Of a DNA stretch of 64,000 nt, positions 7,561 through 16,631 are shown in pieces. The notes beneath the pieces were generated by a model that worked only from the letters and a program-made list of their open reading frames with translations, did no database searches and was not told where the DNA came from. Made by a program: the position numbers and the translations under genes. Position 1 is the first letter of the stretch. Each line of letters starts with the position of its first letter. Origin of the DNA: Telluria beijingensis (lineage in GTDB: Bacteria > Pseudomonadota > Gammaproteobacteria > Burkholderiales > Burkholderiaceae_D); contig NZ_CP132480.1 of NCBI RefSeq assembly GCF_030770395.1, positions 2,668,855 through 2,732,854 on the forward strand, read 5' to 3'.

Positions 7561-9972
7561 TTACAGGGAGATCGCCACCTGCGCCGCCTGGCCCTTGCGC
7601 GCAGGGACCTGCACTTCGAGCAGGTGCTGCTGGGCGTTGAAGGTGAAGCTCGCCTTGCGCCCGTCGACGGTCACTGCGCGCGGCTTGGCCGTGACGTTGT
7701 GGACCTTGAGCGCGAAGGCGCGGGCCTGTGCCTGCATTGCCTTGCCGGTCTCGGTCCTGAAGCCGATCTCGAGCTGCTTGCCTGAGAATTTACTGTCGAA
7801 GCGCACGATCTCGTACTTGCCCTGCTCGTAGGCGCCCGCGGTCTCGCCATCGTCGTCATACAGCTTGCCGCTGGAGGCCGACACCGAAGCGTCATGGTAG
7901 TAATGCAGGTCGATCTCGCGCCCCGTGTAGTCGCGCGTGGTCTGCACCACCTTCGCCATCGGCACGAAGGCGCCGGCGCGCACGTACACCGGGATATTCG
8001 CTTCGACCGGCTTCACGGTCTCGAGGATGCCGCCCTTGTGCGCCTGGCCGGTATGGAAGTCGAACCACACGCTGCCGCTGTTCGGGAAATAGACCTCGGC
8101 GCGGGTGGCGCCCGGTTGCACGATCGGCGTCACCAGGAAGTCCGGGCCCCACAGGTAGGTGCTCGAACGCTCGGCCGGCTGGGCCGGGTCTAGCTCGACG
8201 AACATCAGGGGACGCATCAGCGGCATGCCGGTCTGCTCGTTGTCGAAGGCGATCGTGTAGTTATACGGCAGCATGGCATAGCGCAGCCACACCGCCTCGC
8301 GCGCCAGCACCTTGGTGCGCTCGGAGCGGAATACCGGTTCGGAGGCCACCGCCTCTTGCGCATGCGGACGGAAGATCGGCTGGAACACGCCATACTGCAG
8401 CCAGCGCACGTATAGCTCGTCGTCCAGCACTGCGCCGGCGAAGCCGCCCAGGTCGGAGTGCATGTATGCCAGGCCCTGCATGCCCATCTGCAGCGAGATC
8501 TCCATCTGCGATTGCAGGCCGCCCCAGCTGCGAGCGACATCGCCCGACCACGGGATCATGCCGAAGCGCTGCGAGCCCGAGTAACCGGCGCGCATCAGGA
8601 TGAAGGGACGCTCGGCCGGGAATTCCTGCTTGTAGCCTTCGAAGATCAGGCGCGCCCAGTCGTGGCCGTAGACGTTGTGGACCTGGTCGGCCGAGCCGGT
8701 GGCATGCTGCAGGCTTGACGGGTGCACTTCGGGCTCGCCCAGGTCGCCCCACCAGCCGGTGACGCCGCCCTTCTTGAGGTCGCGGTAGATGCTCCACCAC
8801 CAGTCGCGCCCTTCCGGCTTGTAGATGTCGATCAGGCCCGTGTTACCGAAGTAGAAGTCGTAGGTATAGGGCTTGCCCGCCTTGTCCGTGGCCAGCACCT
8901 TCTTCTCGACCGCCTCGTTCCAGCGATTCGAGGTAGTCAGCACGAAGGGCTCGGTGACCACCATGGTCTTGACACCCCTGGCCTTGAAGTCGGCCATCAT
9001 CTTTTCGGCGTTGGGGAAGGTGTCGCGGTCCCAGGCCAGGTTGCCCATCGTGCCCTGCACCGTCTTGCCGAACCAGTAGAGGTCGAGGATGACGGCGTCG
9101 AGCGGGATCTTCTCTTGCGCGAACTTGTCGACCACGGCGCGCGTCTCGGCCTCGGACTTGTAGCCGAAGCGGCTGGCGAAGTTGCCGAAGGCCCAGCGCG
9201 GCGGCAGCGGCTGGCGCCCGGTCAGGTCGGTATAGCCGGCCATCAGCTGGGCCCAGCTGTCGCCGGCCACGACCTGGTAGGTCTTGCGTCCGCCGATCAC
9301 CTCGTAGCGCAGGGTGCCGTCCTTGCGGCTGTCGAAATCGAGCCAGCCGATCTGCGGATTGTCGAAGTGGATCGCGTATTTTTTGGACGACAGCGCGACG
9401 GGTATCGTGTAGTTGAGCAGCTCGGAGCGTTCGGCATAGCCGTAATGCGCCTTGTTGTAGAGCTGGAAGCGGTGGCCGCGGCGGTTCATGCCGACCGCGC
9501 GCGCGCCGGCGCCGTACAGGGCCTCGCCGTCGTCGAGCGCGAATTCGATCGTGTCACGGCCATCGGCGCGCCCGAAGCCGCGCTTCTCGGCCACCAGCGG
9601 CTTGCCCTGATAGGCATAGCTGATGCGGAATGGCTTCTTCTCGACCGTGACGCTGATGCCGCCGTCGACGGCATAGGTGATGCGGCCGCCATCGTCCTTC
9701 AGGGTCGCCTGCACCTGCACTGGCGCCAGGATCACCGCATGCGAGGCCGGATCGAAGCGCTCGCCCTTGGGAATGAAGGTGGTCTCGACGATCGTGCTCG
9801 AATACGGCTTGATCAGGTAGCGGCCGTCGTTGGTCGCGATCTCGAGGGTGTTCTGGTTGCGCGTGACGCCGGCCAGCTGGCGCTCGGCGTTCTGGGCGAA
9901 GGCCAGCGGGCTGGCGGCGAGCGGGATGGCGGAAAGGCAGAGCGCCAGGCGGGCAATCGGTGCTTTGGTCAT
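7561..9972 (-). CDS. Secreted glycoside hydrolase family 31 enzyme (alpha-glucosidase/transglucosylase type)
   Basis: From the ATG at 9972 the product is 803 residues with a signal peptide (1-26, ending AFA). It contains the GH31 N-domain, (beta/alpha)8 barrel and C-terminal beta domains. The catalytic nucleophile is Asp410 in GWWGDLGEPEVHPSS. The acid/base is Asp478 in RFGMIPWSGD, after the RAGYSGSQR block. The WWGDLGEPEVHP form resembles the Cellvibrio Agd31B-like oligosaccharide 4-alpha-glucosyltransferases more than classical WIDMNEP maltases. I therefore favour alpha-1,4-glucan remodelling in the periplasm, with alpha-glucosidase as alternative. The reading frame's 18-residue upstream extension is unlikely. 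No transporter or SusCD pair lies beside it. Confidence 0.88.
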   Translation of the reverse strand: MTKAPIARLALCLSAIPLAASPLAFAQNAERQLAGVTRNQNTLEIATNDGRYLIKPYSSTIVETTFIPKGERFDPASHAVILAPVQVQATLKDDGGRITYAVDGGISVTVEKKPFRISYAYQGKPLVAEKRGFGRADGRDTIEFALDDGEALYGAGARAVGMNRRGHRFQLYNKAHYGYAERSELLNYTIPVALSSKKYAIHFDNPQIGWLDFDSRKDGTLRYEVIGGRKTYQVVAGDSWAQLMAGYTDLTGRQPLPPRWAFGNFASRFGYKSEAETRAVVDKFAQEKIPLDAVILDLYWFGKTVQGTMGNLAWDRDTFPNAEKMMADFKARGVKTMVVTEPFVLTTSNRWNEAVEKKVLATDKAGKPYTYDFYFGNTGLIDIYKPEGRDWWWSIYRDLKKGGVTGWWGDLGEPEVHPSSLQHATGSADQVHNVYGHDWARLIFEGYKQEFPAERPFILMRAGYSGSQRFGMIPWSGDVARSWGGLQSQMEISLQMGMQGLAYMHSDLGGFAGAVLDDELYVRWLQYGVFQPIFRPHAQEAVASEPVFRSERTKVLAREAVWLRYAMLPYNYTIAFDNEQTGMPLMRPLMFVELDPAQPAERSSTYLWGPDFLVTPIVQPGATRAEVYFPNSGSVWFDFHTGQAHKGGILETVKPVEANIPVYVRAGAFVPMAKVVQTTRDYTGREIDLHYYHDASVSASSGKLYDDDGETAGAYEQGKYEIVRFDSKFSGKQLEIGFRTETGKAMQAQARAFALKVHNVTAKPRAVTVDGRKASFTFNAQQHLLEVQVPARKGQAAQVAISL

Positions 9973-10054
9973 GTCGTCGTTATCGTTGTAGTGAACGGTG
10001 CAGGCGAGAGCATGACAGAATTCCACGCGCGCAGACAGTCTTGACGCAAACGAA

Positions 10055-10088
10055 ACGCCCCGCCCCGCCGAAGGCGGACGCGGGGCGT
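10055..10088 (-). terminator. GC-rich terminator downstream of the second Asp-box lipoprotein
   Basis: On the minus strand, ACGCCCCGC pairs with GCGGGGCGT around a GC-rich inner hairpin, followed by TTTCGTTTG. It lies 17 bases after the lipoprotein stop and separates that gene from the GH31 gene. Confidence 0.7.
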
Positions 10089-10105
10089 GAAGCCAACCTG
10101 AAGAA

Positions 10106-11326
10106 TCAGTTCGTGCCGAGCGTCAGCTGCATCAGGCGGCCCTGGCTGTCGGCGCGCACATTGGTCACCACGATAATGCGGCCGTCCGGATCCTGGGTGA
10201 TCGCCGAGACCGACGGCGTGCTGAACTCGTCGTCCTGCTTGCTGTCGTAGCCCGGCACCAGCTTGGAGATATCCTTCCACGAGGCGCCGCTATCCTCCGA
10301 CCAGGCCAGGTAGGGACGGCCGTGCATCTTGTCGAAGCCGCCGATCACGATGGTGCCCGGCTTGCCCTTGAGCGGCAGGAAGGCGCCGATGTAGGGATAG
10401 CCCTTGCCGCCCGAGAGCGGTTCGTGGATCACGAACTTGAAGCTGTTGCCGTTGTCCGTGCTGCGCAGCAGGCCGCCTTCGACGCCGACGAACACCATCT
10501 GCGTGTCCGGCACCGGCTCGATGAACTGGACGTTGCGGTTCTCCATTTCGGGCAGGGCCAGCGGCAGCTTGTCTTCGCTGGCCAGCGCGCCGCCGTCCTT
10601 GGTCAGGCGATAGGCTTCGACGAAGGCGAAGTCGAGCGGGCATTCGCCGCCGACCAGCACCCGGTCGCCCATCACGTGGAACTTGGTCGGATAGCACATC
10701 TGCGAATCCTTCGAGCCGCGGATCACCTGCCAGGTATTGCCCTTGTCCGCCGACGTCAGCAGGTTGTTGCCGGCGCCGGCATTGCTGTACAGGCGGTTGT
10801 TGGCCTGCTTGAGGTCCTGCATCGACAGCGTCTCGCAGAAGTACGGGTTGCAGGTGCGCAGGTCCTGGTCGCGCGGCGCGAAGCTGGCGGTATTGGGCGC
10901 CAGCGTGCAGGTCGAGTGGCCGTCGCTCGCCTCCGGCGTATCGGCCCACGGCTGCATCAGCCAGATGTCGCCGCCCACCAGCTTGAGTTTCGGCGAGCGC
11001 TGGATGAAGTCGCCGATCGGGCCCATGCCGCAGGCGCCCAGGCCCACCGGGGTCCAGCTCGAAGTGGCCGACAGCGGCAGCCTGGCGCTCAGCACGGCCG
11101 AGCCTTCGGTCGCGCTGTTGGCCAGCGACAGGTAGGCGTTGCCGCCGCTGAACACCACGCTGTCCATGACGCGGGTGGTGCTCGACAGCGTCTCGAGCTT
11201 GGTGGCGACCGGCGCCACCGCGGCCGGCGGCGGTGGCACCGTGTGATTGTCGCTCGAGCCGCCGCAGGCGGCCAGCAGCAGCGCGCAGGACGCGCCCATG
11301 GCGGTGAATTTGAGTTGTTGATGCAT
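10106..11326 (-). CDS. Asp-box (BNR-like) beta-propeller lipoprotein, copy 2
   Basis: The 406-residue product has a lipoprotein signal peptide with lipobox LLAACGG (Cys21), then a low-complexity Pro/Ala linker. The rest looks like a beta-propeller with Asp-box-like repeats: TSADKGNTWQVI, STDNGNSFKFVI and SEDSGASWKDI. These repeats occur in sialidases, sortilins and YCF48-like factors, but no sialidase active-site residues are recognised, so an enzymatic role is not claimed. Six or more cysteines (for example GACGM, STCTL, RTCNPYFCET, GGECPLD) suggest disulfides. It is a close paralogue of the next gene upstream, 36 bases away, and probably cotranscribed with it. Confidence 0.8.
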   Translation of the reverse strand: MHQQLKFTAMGASCALLLAACGGSSDNHTVPPPPAAVAPVATKLETLSSTTRVMDSVVFSGGNAYLSLANSATEGSAVLSARLPLSATSSWTPVGLGACGMGPIGDFIQRSPKLKLVGGDIWLMQPWADTPEASDGHSTCTLAPNTASFAPRDQDLRTCNPYFCETLSMQDLKQANNRLYSNAGAGNNLLTSADKGNTWQVIRGSKDSQMCYPTKFHVMGDRVLVGGECPLDFAFVEAYRLTKDGGALASEDKLPLALPEMENRNVQFIEPVPDTQMVFVGVEGGLLRSTDNGNSFKFVIHEPLSGGKGYPYIGAFLPLKGKPGTIVIGGFDKMHGRPYLAWSEDSGASWKDISKLVPGYDSKQDDEFSTPSVSAITQDPDGRIIVVTNVRADSQGRLMQLTLGTN

Positions 11327-11362
11327 GCGATGTCCCAGGTTGATGGATGGTCGACGGCTATG

Positions 11363-12580
11363 TCAGTTGCTGCCCAGGGTCAGCAGCATCAGCTTGCCCT
11401 GCCCTTCCCCGGTCTCGTTCATCGTCACCAGGATGCGGCCCTGCGGATCCTCGGCGATGGCCTTGATCATGACGGTGGCGTCCTTGGGCGGCGCCTTGCC
11501 GTGGTTCGGGGTCAGGTTGGAGATGTCGGTCCAGGTCGCGCCGCCATCCTTCGACCAGGCCAGGTAGGCCATCTGGGTCGCCTTGTCGAAGCCGCCGATC
11601 ACCATGGTGTCTGGCTTGCCCTTCACCGGCAGGAAGGCGGTGATGTAGGGGTAGGTCTTGCTGCCCGAGAGCGGCTGCTGGATCACGAACTTGAAGCTGG
11701 CGCCATCGTCTTCGCTGCGCAGCAGGCCGCCTTCGACGCCGATGAACACGCGCTTGGTGTCCGGCACCGATTCGATGAACTGGACGTTGCGGTTCTCCAG
11801 CGCCGGCAAGGTCAGGGGCAGCTTGGTGTCGCTGGCCAGCGCGCTGCCGTCGGCATTGAGCTGGTAGGCCTCGACGAACGCGAAATCGAGCGGGCACTCG
11901 CCGCCCACCAGCACCCGGTTGCCGGTCACGTGGAACTTGGTGGGGGTGCAGACCATCGAGGCCTTCTGGCCGCGGATCACGGTCCAGGTATTGCCGCCGT
12001 TGTTCGAGGTGAACAGGTTAAGGCCGGCGCCCGGGTTGCTGTACAGGCGCGAGCCGTGGCGCTTGATGTCCTGGATCGACAGGGTTTCGCAGAAGTTGCC
12101 GGTGCAGACGCGCAGGTCCTGGTCGCGCGCGGCGAACGTCCCGTTCGACCCCAGGGTGCAGGTCGAGTGTTCGTCCTTCGACTCGGGCAGGTCGGCCCAG
12201 TGCTGCATCAGCCACAGATCGTCGCCCACCACCTTCAGCTTCGGCGCGCGCACGATGAAGTTGCCCTGGGTGCCGACGGCGCATGCGCCCAGGCCGACCG
12301 GGGTCCAGGTCGAGGCGCGGGTGATCGGCAGCGGCGCCTTGAGCACGGCCGTCGGCTCGGTCTTGCTGTTCGAGAGCGACAGGTAGGCGTGGCCGCCCTG
12401 GTAGACCACGCTCTCCATGCCGCGCGCGGTGCTGGTGAAGATCTCGAGCGACGTTTGTACCGGCGGCGGCTGGACCACGACCGGCGGCTTCGGCGCGTCG
12501 TCGTCGTCCGATCCGCCGCAGCCGGCCAGCAGCAGCGCGCAGCCCATGGCCATGGCGGTGAATTTGATGTGGTGTTGCAT
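11363..12580 (-). CDS. Asp-box (BNR-like) beta-propeller lipoprotein, copy 1
   Basis: From the ATG at 12580 the product is 405 residues, with lipobox LLLAGCGG followed by an Asp/Pro-rich linker. Asp-box-like motifs (TSNNGGNTWTVI, SEDDGASFKFVI, SKDGGATWTDI) and conserved cysteines line up one for one with the downstream copy over the whole length. Blocks such as LVGGECPLDFAFVEAY and ENRNVQFIE are nearly identical. This is therefore a tandem duplication. Attachment to the outer-membrane inner face or cell surface is likely from the lipobox. Function is unknown; the frame's 18-residue extension upstream is not used because the lipobox would be too distant. Confidence 0.8.
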   Translation of the reverse strand: MQHHIKFTAMAMGCALLLAGCGGSDDDDAPKPPVVVQPPPVQTSLEIFTSTARGMESVVYQGGHAYLSLSNSKTEPTAVLKAPLPITRASTWTPVGLGACAVGTQGNFIVRAPKLKVVGDDLWLMQHWADLPESKDEHSTCTLGSNGTFAARDQDLRVCTGNFCETLSIQDIKRHGSRLYSNPGAGLNLFTSNNGGNTWTVIRGQKASMVCTPTKFHVTGNRVLVGGECPLDFAFVEAYQLNADGSALASDTKLPLTLPALENRNVQFIESVPDTKRVFIGVEGGLLRSEDDGASFKFVIQQPLSGSKTYPYITAFLPVKGKPDTMVIGGFDKATQMAYLAWSKDGGATWTDISNLTPNHGKAPPKDATVMIKAIAEDPQGRILVTMNETGEGQGKLMLLTLGSN

Positions 12581-12721
12581 GCGGGTCCCCTGTCTTGAAA
12601 GTATGGTCTTGTCAACCAGGGGAATTCTAGGCAAGCCGACAACGGCATGTTCGGGATTATTGTCGGCAGAATGTCACGAAACTGTAAGGACCGCCGTCAT
12701 CGCGGTGCACCTCAGCGCAGC

Positions 12722-13708
12722 TCAGCGCAAATACGGCACCACATTGCGCGCCACCCGCGCCGCTTCGGCCTCGTCGAGCGGCAGGCGTAAAAATGCGTCC
12801 CAGCCGGCGTTCGCTTCGAGCGCATGGCCCGGCGGCGCGTCGGAACCGTACAGCACCCGGTCCATGCCCAGCTGGCGCAGGCGCCGCACCAGGCGCCGCG
12901 CTTCGTCGGCCGGCAGGTCGGCCCGCACCACCGCCGCCACGTCGAACCACACCTGGCGCATGCGCGGATCCTGGCGCGCTGCGGCCTCGGCCAGCACCGC
13001 CAGCGCCTCGCGCGCCGGCGTGTCGCCGAAGCCGGGGCCGTTGCCGGCCAGGTGCGACACCTGCACCGGCACGTCGGGCGCGAACGGCAGCACCTGCTCC
13101 AGCAGCACGCGCGCCTGCTCGGCGCCATACGGGCGCTTGAGCGCGCGCGAGGCGCGCATGTCCAGCACGATCGCCATGCCATGCGCATTGGCGGCGCGGA
13201 ACACCCGGCGCAGGCGCTCGACGTGCTCAGGCTGGTCGAGCTGGACGTCGGAGGCGGCGAAATCGAGCTTGATGCCGCGCCCGAAGCCGGGACTGGTGGC
13301 GCAGCGTCCCAGTTCGCGCAGCGCGTAGTCCTTGAGCGGATTGAAGCTGCACAGCGCCACCAGGCGTTCGGGATGGCGTGCGGCCTGGGCCGCGACCCAG
13401 TCGTTCTCGGCGCGCACCCGCCCGTATTCATGGTCGACCTTGCGGCTCGGCGCGCCATAGGCATAGGCCGCCGACAGCACCGCCGCGCGCCCGATGCCGG
13501 CCGCGTCGAGCTGGGCGACCAATTCGTCGGCGTCGATCGGCGCCAGCGCCATCGAGGACGACATCCATGCCGCGGCGGCGGGACTGAACAGGTGCTGGTG
13601 ATGGTCGGCCGCCGGCGTGGGCCGCGCGCCGGGGCCGGCCGCGGCGGATGTCGCCATTGCCAGGGCGGCGCAGATGGTAACGCTGAAAGTGGCGCTGAAT
13701 CGCCTCAT
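12722..13708 (-). CDS. Exported amidohydrolase-family (TIM-barrel) protein
   Basis: This 328-residue protein has a signal peptide (1-24, ending AAA) and an amidohydrolase-2 barrel. The first metal-ligand motif is DHHQHLF (about 35-41). VSHLAGNGPG carries a downstream histidine, and YGSDAPPG near residue 285 the final aspartate. Members hydrolyse or decarboxylate cyclic and aromatic substrates. An exported version is less common and the substrate is unknown. It is divergent from the POT transporter gene, with a 141-base gap. Confidence 0.8.
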   Translation of the reverse strand: MRRFSATFSVTICAALAMATSAAAGPGARPTPAADHHQHLFSPAAAAWMSSSMALAPIDADELVAQLDAAGIGRAAVLSAAYAYGAPSRKVDHEYGRVRAENDWVAAQAARHPERLVALCSFNPLKDYALRELGRCATSPGFGRGIKLDFAASDVQLDQPEHVERLRRVFRAANAHGMAIVLDMRASRALKRPYGAEQARVLLEQVLPFAPDVPVQVSHLAGNGPGFGDTPAREALAVLAEAAARQDPRMRQVWFDVAAVVRADLPADEARRLVRRLRQLGMDRVLYGSDAPPGHALEANAGWDAFLRLPLDEAEAARVARNVVPYLR

Positions 13709-13849
13709 GCCTTGCCTCGCTGTCTGGAATCCCGGCCCATGTTAACGCAATGTCACCACCCGCTGTCAAGATTGCGGTTTTCATCCATCTGGCATAGGAT
13801 CGTCGGTTTTTGCGCCGGCCAGGGCCGGCGCCGTTGTCAAAGGATTCAC

Positions 13850-15355
13850 ATGCAACAGCCGCACATCGGGAACGCGCCCACGCAGACCCGCTCCTTCCTC
13901 ACCGTGGCCCTGATCGAACTGTGGGAACGCTTCGGCTACTACGGCATGCAGGCGCTGATCGTCTATTTCATGGTGCAGCGCCTGGGCTTCGACGATACCC
14001 GCGCCACCCTGGTATGGGGCGCGGCGGCGGCCCTGATCTACGTGGCCCCGGCCATCGGCGGCTGGATCGGCGACAAGGTGCTCGGCACCCGGCGCTGCAT
14101 GATCGTCGGCGCCATCGTGCTCTCGCTGGGCTACGCCATGATGGGCATCCCGACCACCAATACCTGGCTCACCTTCTCGGCGCTGGGCGTGATCGTGGTC
14201 GGCAACGGCCTGTTCAAGCCCAACACCGCCAACCTGGTGCGCAAGATCTACGAGGGCGACGACGCGAAGATCGACAGCGCCTTCACCATCTACTACATGG
14301 CGGTCAACGTCGGCTCGACCGTCTCGATGCTGGCCACGCCGGCGCTCAAGGACCACTTCAACGCCGCATCTGGCGGCGCGCTGGGCTGGCACGTCGCCTT
14401 CGGCGTGTGCAGCGTCGGGCTGTGGGTGGGCCTGCTCACGGTCGGCGTGCTGCGCCGCACCGTCGCCCATATCGGCTCGCCGCCGGACGCGCTGCCGCTG
14501 GACTGGGGCAAGCTGCTGATGGTGCTGGGCGGCGGCCTGGTGGCGGTGGTGGCCTCGGCCTTCATCCTCGAATACCAGTGGCTGGCGCGCCTGTTCGTCT
14601 ACGTCGCCGGCCTGGTGGTGCTGGGCATCTTCATCCACCTGATCCGCACCAGCCAGGCCAGCGAGCGCGCCGGCCTGGTGGCGGCCCTGGTGCTGACCCT
14701 GCAGACCGTGTTCTTCTTCATCTTCTACCAGCAGATGTCGACCTCGCTGTCGCTGTTCGCGCTCCGCAACGTCGACCTCGACTTCAGCCTGTTCGGCAGC
14801 CACCTGTTTATCTGGTCGCCGGCCCAGTTCCAGGCGCTCAACGCGATCTGGATCATGGTCCTTTCCCCGCTGCTGGCCTGGATCTACGCGCGCTCGAGCG
14901 GCGGCCGCTTCGACCTGTCGATCGCCGCCAAGTTCGCGCTCGGCTTCGCCGTGGTGGCGGCCGGCTTCTTTACCTATGGCCTGGCCGGCGCCTTCGCCGT
15001 GAATGGCCTGACCTCGTCGTGGATCATGATCGCCGGCTACGGCCTGTATTCGCTGGGCGAGCTGCTGGTGAGCGGCCTGGGACTGGCGATGATCGCGCGC
15101 TACGTGCCGGCCCGGATGGGCGGGTTCATGATGGGCGCCTATTTCGTGGCGGTCGGCATCTCGCAATACCTGGGCGGCCTGGTGGCAACCATGGCCAGCG
15201 TGCCGGAAGGGATGAGCGACCCGCTGCAGACGCTACCGATCTACACCAGCCTGTTCAACAAGCTGGGGCTGGCGGCGATTGCCTGCACCTTCATGGCGCT
15301 GGCGGCGTTGCCGCTGATGCGGCGCCTGACGGCGGCGCACCATGCGCACGCTTGA
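13850..15355 (+). CDS. Proton-dependent oligopeptide transporter (POT/PTR family)
   Basis: The 501-residue major-facilitator transporter carries the POT signature ELWERFGYYGMQALIVYFMV near residues 21-40, including the ExxERFxYY proton-coupling motif. A second conserved block, NPNTANLVRKIYEG-like (FKPNTANLV), lies near 122-130. About 14 hydrophobic helices are visible, as in DtpA-type di/tripeptide symporters. The ATG at 13850 follows AAGGA. A GC-rich palindrome (13812-13831) lies just upstream of the start, after a short T-run, and may affect expression. The downstream aminotransferase gene is close (56 bases), suggesting use of peptide-derived amino acids. Confidence 0.92.
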   Translation: MQQPHIGNAPTQTRSFLTVALIELWERFGYYGMQALIVYFMVQRLGFDDTRATLVWGAAAALIYVAPAIGGWIGDKVLGTRRCMIVGAIVLSLGYAMMGIPTTNTWLTFSALGVIVVGNGLFKPNTANLVRKIYEGDDAKIDSAFTIYYMAVNVGSTVSMLATPALKDHFNAASGGALGWHVAFGVCSVGLWVGLLTVGVLRRTVAHIGSPPDALPLDWGKLLMVLGGGLVAVVASAFILEYQWLARLFVYVAGLVVLGIFIHLIRTSQASERAGLVAALVLTLQTVFFFIFYQQMSTSLSLFALRNVDLDFSLFGSHLFIWSPAQFQALNAIWIMVLSPLLAWIYARSSGGRFDLSIAAKFALGFAVVAAGFFTYGLAGAFAVNGLTSSWIMIAGYGLYSLGELLVSGLGLAMIARYVPARMGGFMMGAYFVAVGISQYLGGLVATMASVPEGMSDPLQTLPIYTSLFNKLGLAAIACTFMALAALPLMRRLTAAHHAHA

Positions 15356-15411
15356 TCGCACCTGAAGCGCATGCGGTAAGATGGCGGAGTCCTTCCCTAC
15401 CATCTTCCAGC

Positions 15412-16608
15412 ATGTCCCTCATTTCAAATACCCATCTCCAGCTTGCACGGCGCGTGCACGCGATCGAACCGTTCCGCGTCATGGAGATGGTCAAGGCCGC
15501 CGCAGAACTGCGGCGCGCCGGCCACGACGTCATCAGCATGAGCGTCGGCGAGCCCGACTTCACCGCGCCCGACATCGTGGCCAGCGCCGCGATGGAAGCG
15601 ATCCGCGGCGGCGTCACCCAGTACACCGAATCGCTCGGGCTGCGCGAATTGCGCGAGGCCATATCGGGCCACTACGCCGCCGTGCAGGGTCTCGACATCG
15701 ACCCGCGCCGCATCGTGATCACCGCCGGCGCCTCGGCCGGCCTGCTGCTGGCCTGCGCCGCCCTGGTGTCGGAGGGAGACGAGGTGCTGATGCCCGACCC
15801 GTCCTATCCGTGCAACCGCCACTTCGTGGCCAGCTTCGGCGGCCAGCCGGTGCTGGTGCCGTCCTCGCACGAAGACCGCTACCAGCTTGGCGCGCACCAC
15901 GTGGCCGAGCGCTGGAATGCGCGCACCCGCGGGGTTCTGGTGGCTTCGCCGTCGAACCCGACCGGGACCTCGATGACGCCAGAACAGCTGCGCGACATGC
16001 TGGCGGCGGTGCGCGCGCGCGGCGGCTTCGCCATCGTCGACGAGATCTACCAGGGCCTGTCCTACGACCACCGGCCCGTGAGCGCGCTGGCGCTCGACCC
16101 GGATGCGATCACGGTCAACAGCTTCTCCAAGTATTTCAACATGACCGGCTGGCGCCTGGGCTGGCTGGTGGTGCCCGACAGCCTGGTGCCGACCTTCGAG
16201 AAGCTGGCCCAGAACCTGTTCATCTGCGCGCCGACCGTGGCCCAGCACGCGGCCCTGGCCTGCTTCCATCCCGAGGCGCTGGCCATCTTCGAAGAGCGCC
16301 GGCGCGAATTCCAGCGCCGCCGCGACTACCTGGTGCCGGCCCTGCGCGCGCTGGGCTTCGGCGTGCCGGTGATGCCGGACGGCGCCTTCTACGTGTATGC
16401 CGACATCGACCGGGTCGACCATGCGCTGCGCGCCGACAGCGCGGCGTTCAGCATGGCGGTGCTGAACGACGCCCACGTGGCGATCGTGCCGGGCGACGAT
16501 TTCGGCGTGGCGGCGCCGCAGCGCCATGTACGGTTTTCGTATGCGACGAAGTACGAGCGGATCGAAGAAGCGGTGGCGCGGCTGGGGCGTTTGTTCGGCC
16601 GCGCGTAA
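15412..16608 (+). CDS. Pyridoxal-phosphate aminotransferase, class I/II
   Basis: This 398-residue fold type I aminotransferase shows MSVGEPDFTAP near the N-terminus (substrate arm), TAGASAGLLLA, DPSYPCNR, SPSNPTGTSM, IVDEIYQGL (PLP-binding Asp and Tyr) and NSFSKYFNMTGWRLGW with the Schiff-base Lys. The C-terminal VRFSYATK holds the carboxylate-binding Arg. It is of the aspartate/aromatic aminotransferase group; the exact substrate cannot be read from sequence. It follows the POT transporter on the same strand and converges on the hybrid kinase gene 23 bases away. Confidence 0.9.
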   Translation: MSLISNTHLQLARRVHAIEPFRVMEMVKAAAELRRAGHDVISMSVGEPDFTAPDIVASAAMEAIRGGVTQYTESLGLRELREAISGHYAAVQGLDIDPRRIVITAGASAGLLLACAALVSEGDEVLMPDPSYPCNRHFVASFGGQPVLVPSSHEDRYQLGAHHVAERWNARTRGVLVASPSNPTGTSMTPEQLRDMLAAVRARGGFAIVDEIYQGLSYDHRPVSALALDPDAITVNSFSKYFNMTGWRLGWLVVPDSLVPTFEKLAQNLFICAPTVAQHAALACFHPEALAIFEERRREFQRRRDYLVPALRALGFGVPVMPDGAFYVYADIDRVDHALRADSAAFSMAVLNDAHVAIVPGDDFGVAAPQRHVRFSYATKYERIEEAVARLGRLFGRA

Positions 16609-16631
16609 CGCGGACGGCGGAGCCACCCAGG

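Noticed and set aside
10106-12580. Sialidase activity of the Asp-box lipoproteins
   Set aside because: Asp-box repeats alone do not indicate sialidase; the arginine triad and catalytic Tyr/Glu pattern were not recognised.
13812-13831. GC-rich palindrome upstream of the POT transporter as a terminator
   Set aside because: The two-base loop and the T-run being on the wrong side make termination unlikely on either strand; it is only mentioned as a possible regulatory hairpin.
13810-15340. Alternative plus-strand and minus-strand frames across the POT transporter
   Set aside because: Only the frame from 13850 encodes membrane helices and the POT signature; the others are Arg/Gly/Pro-rich shadows.
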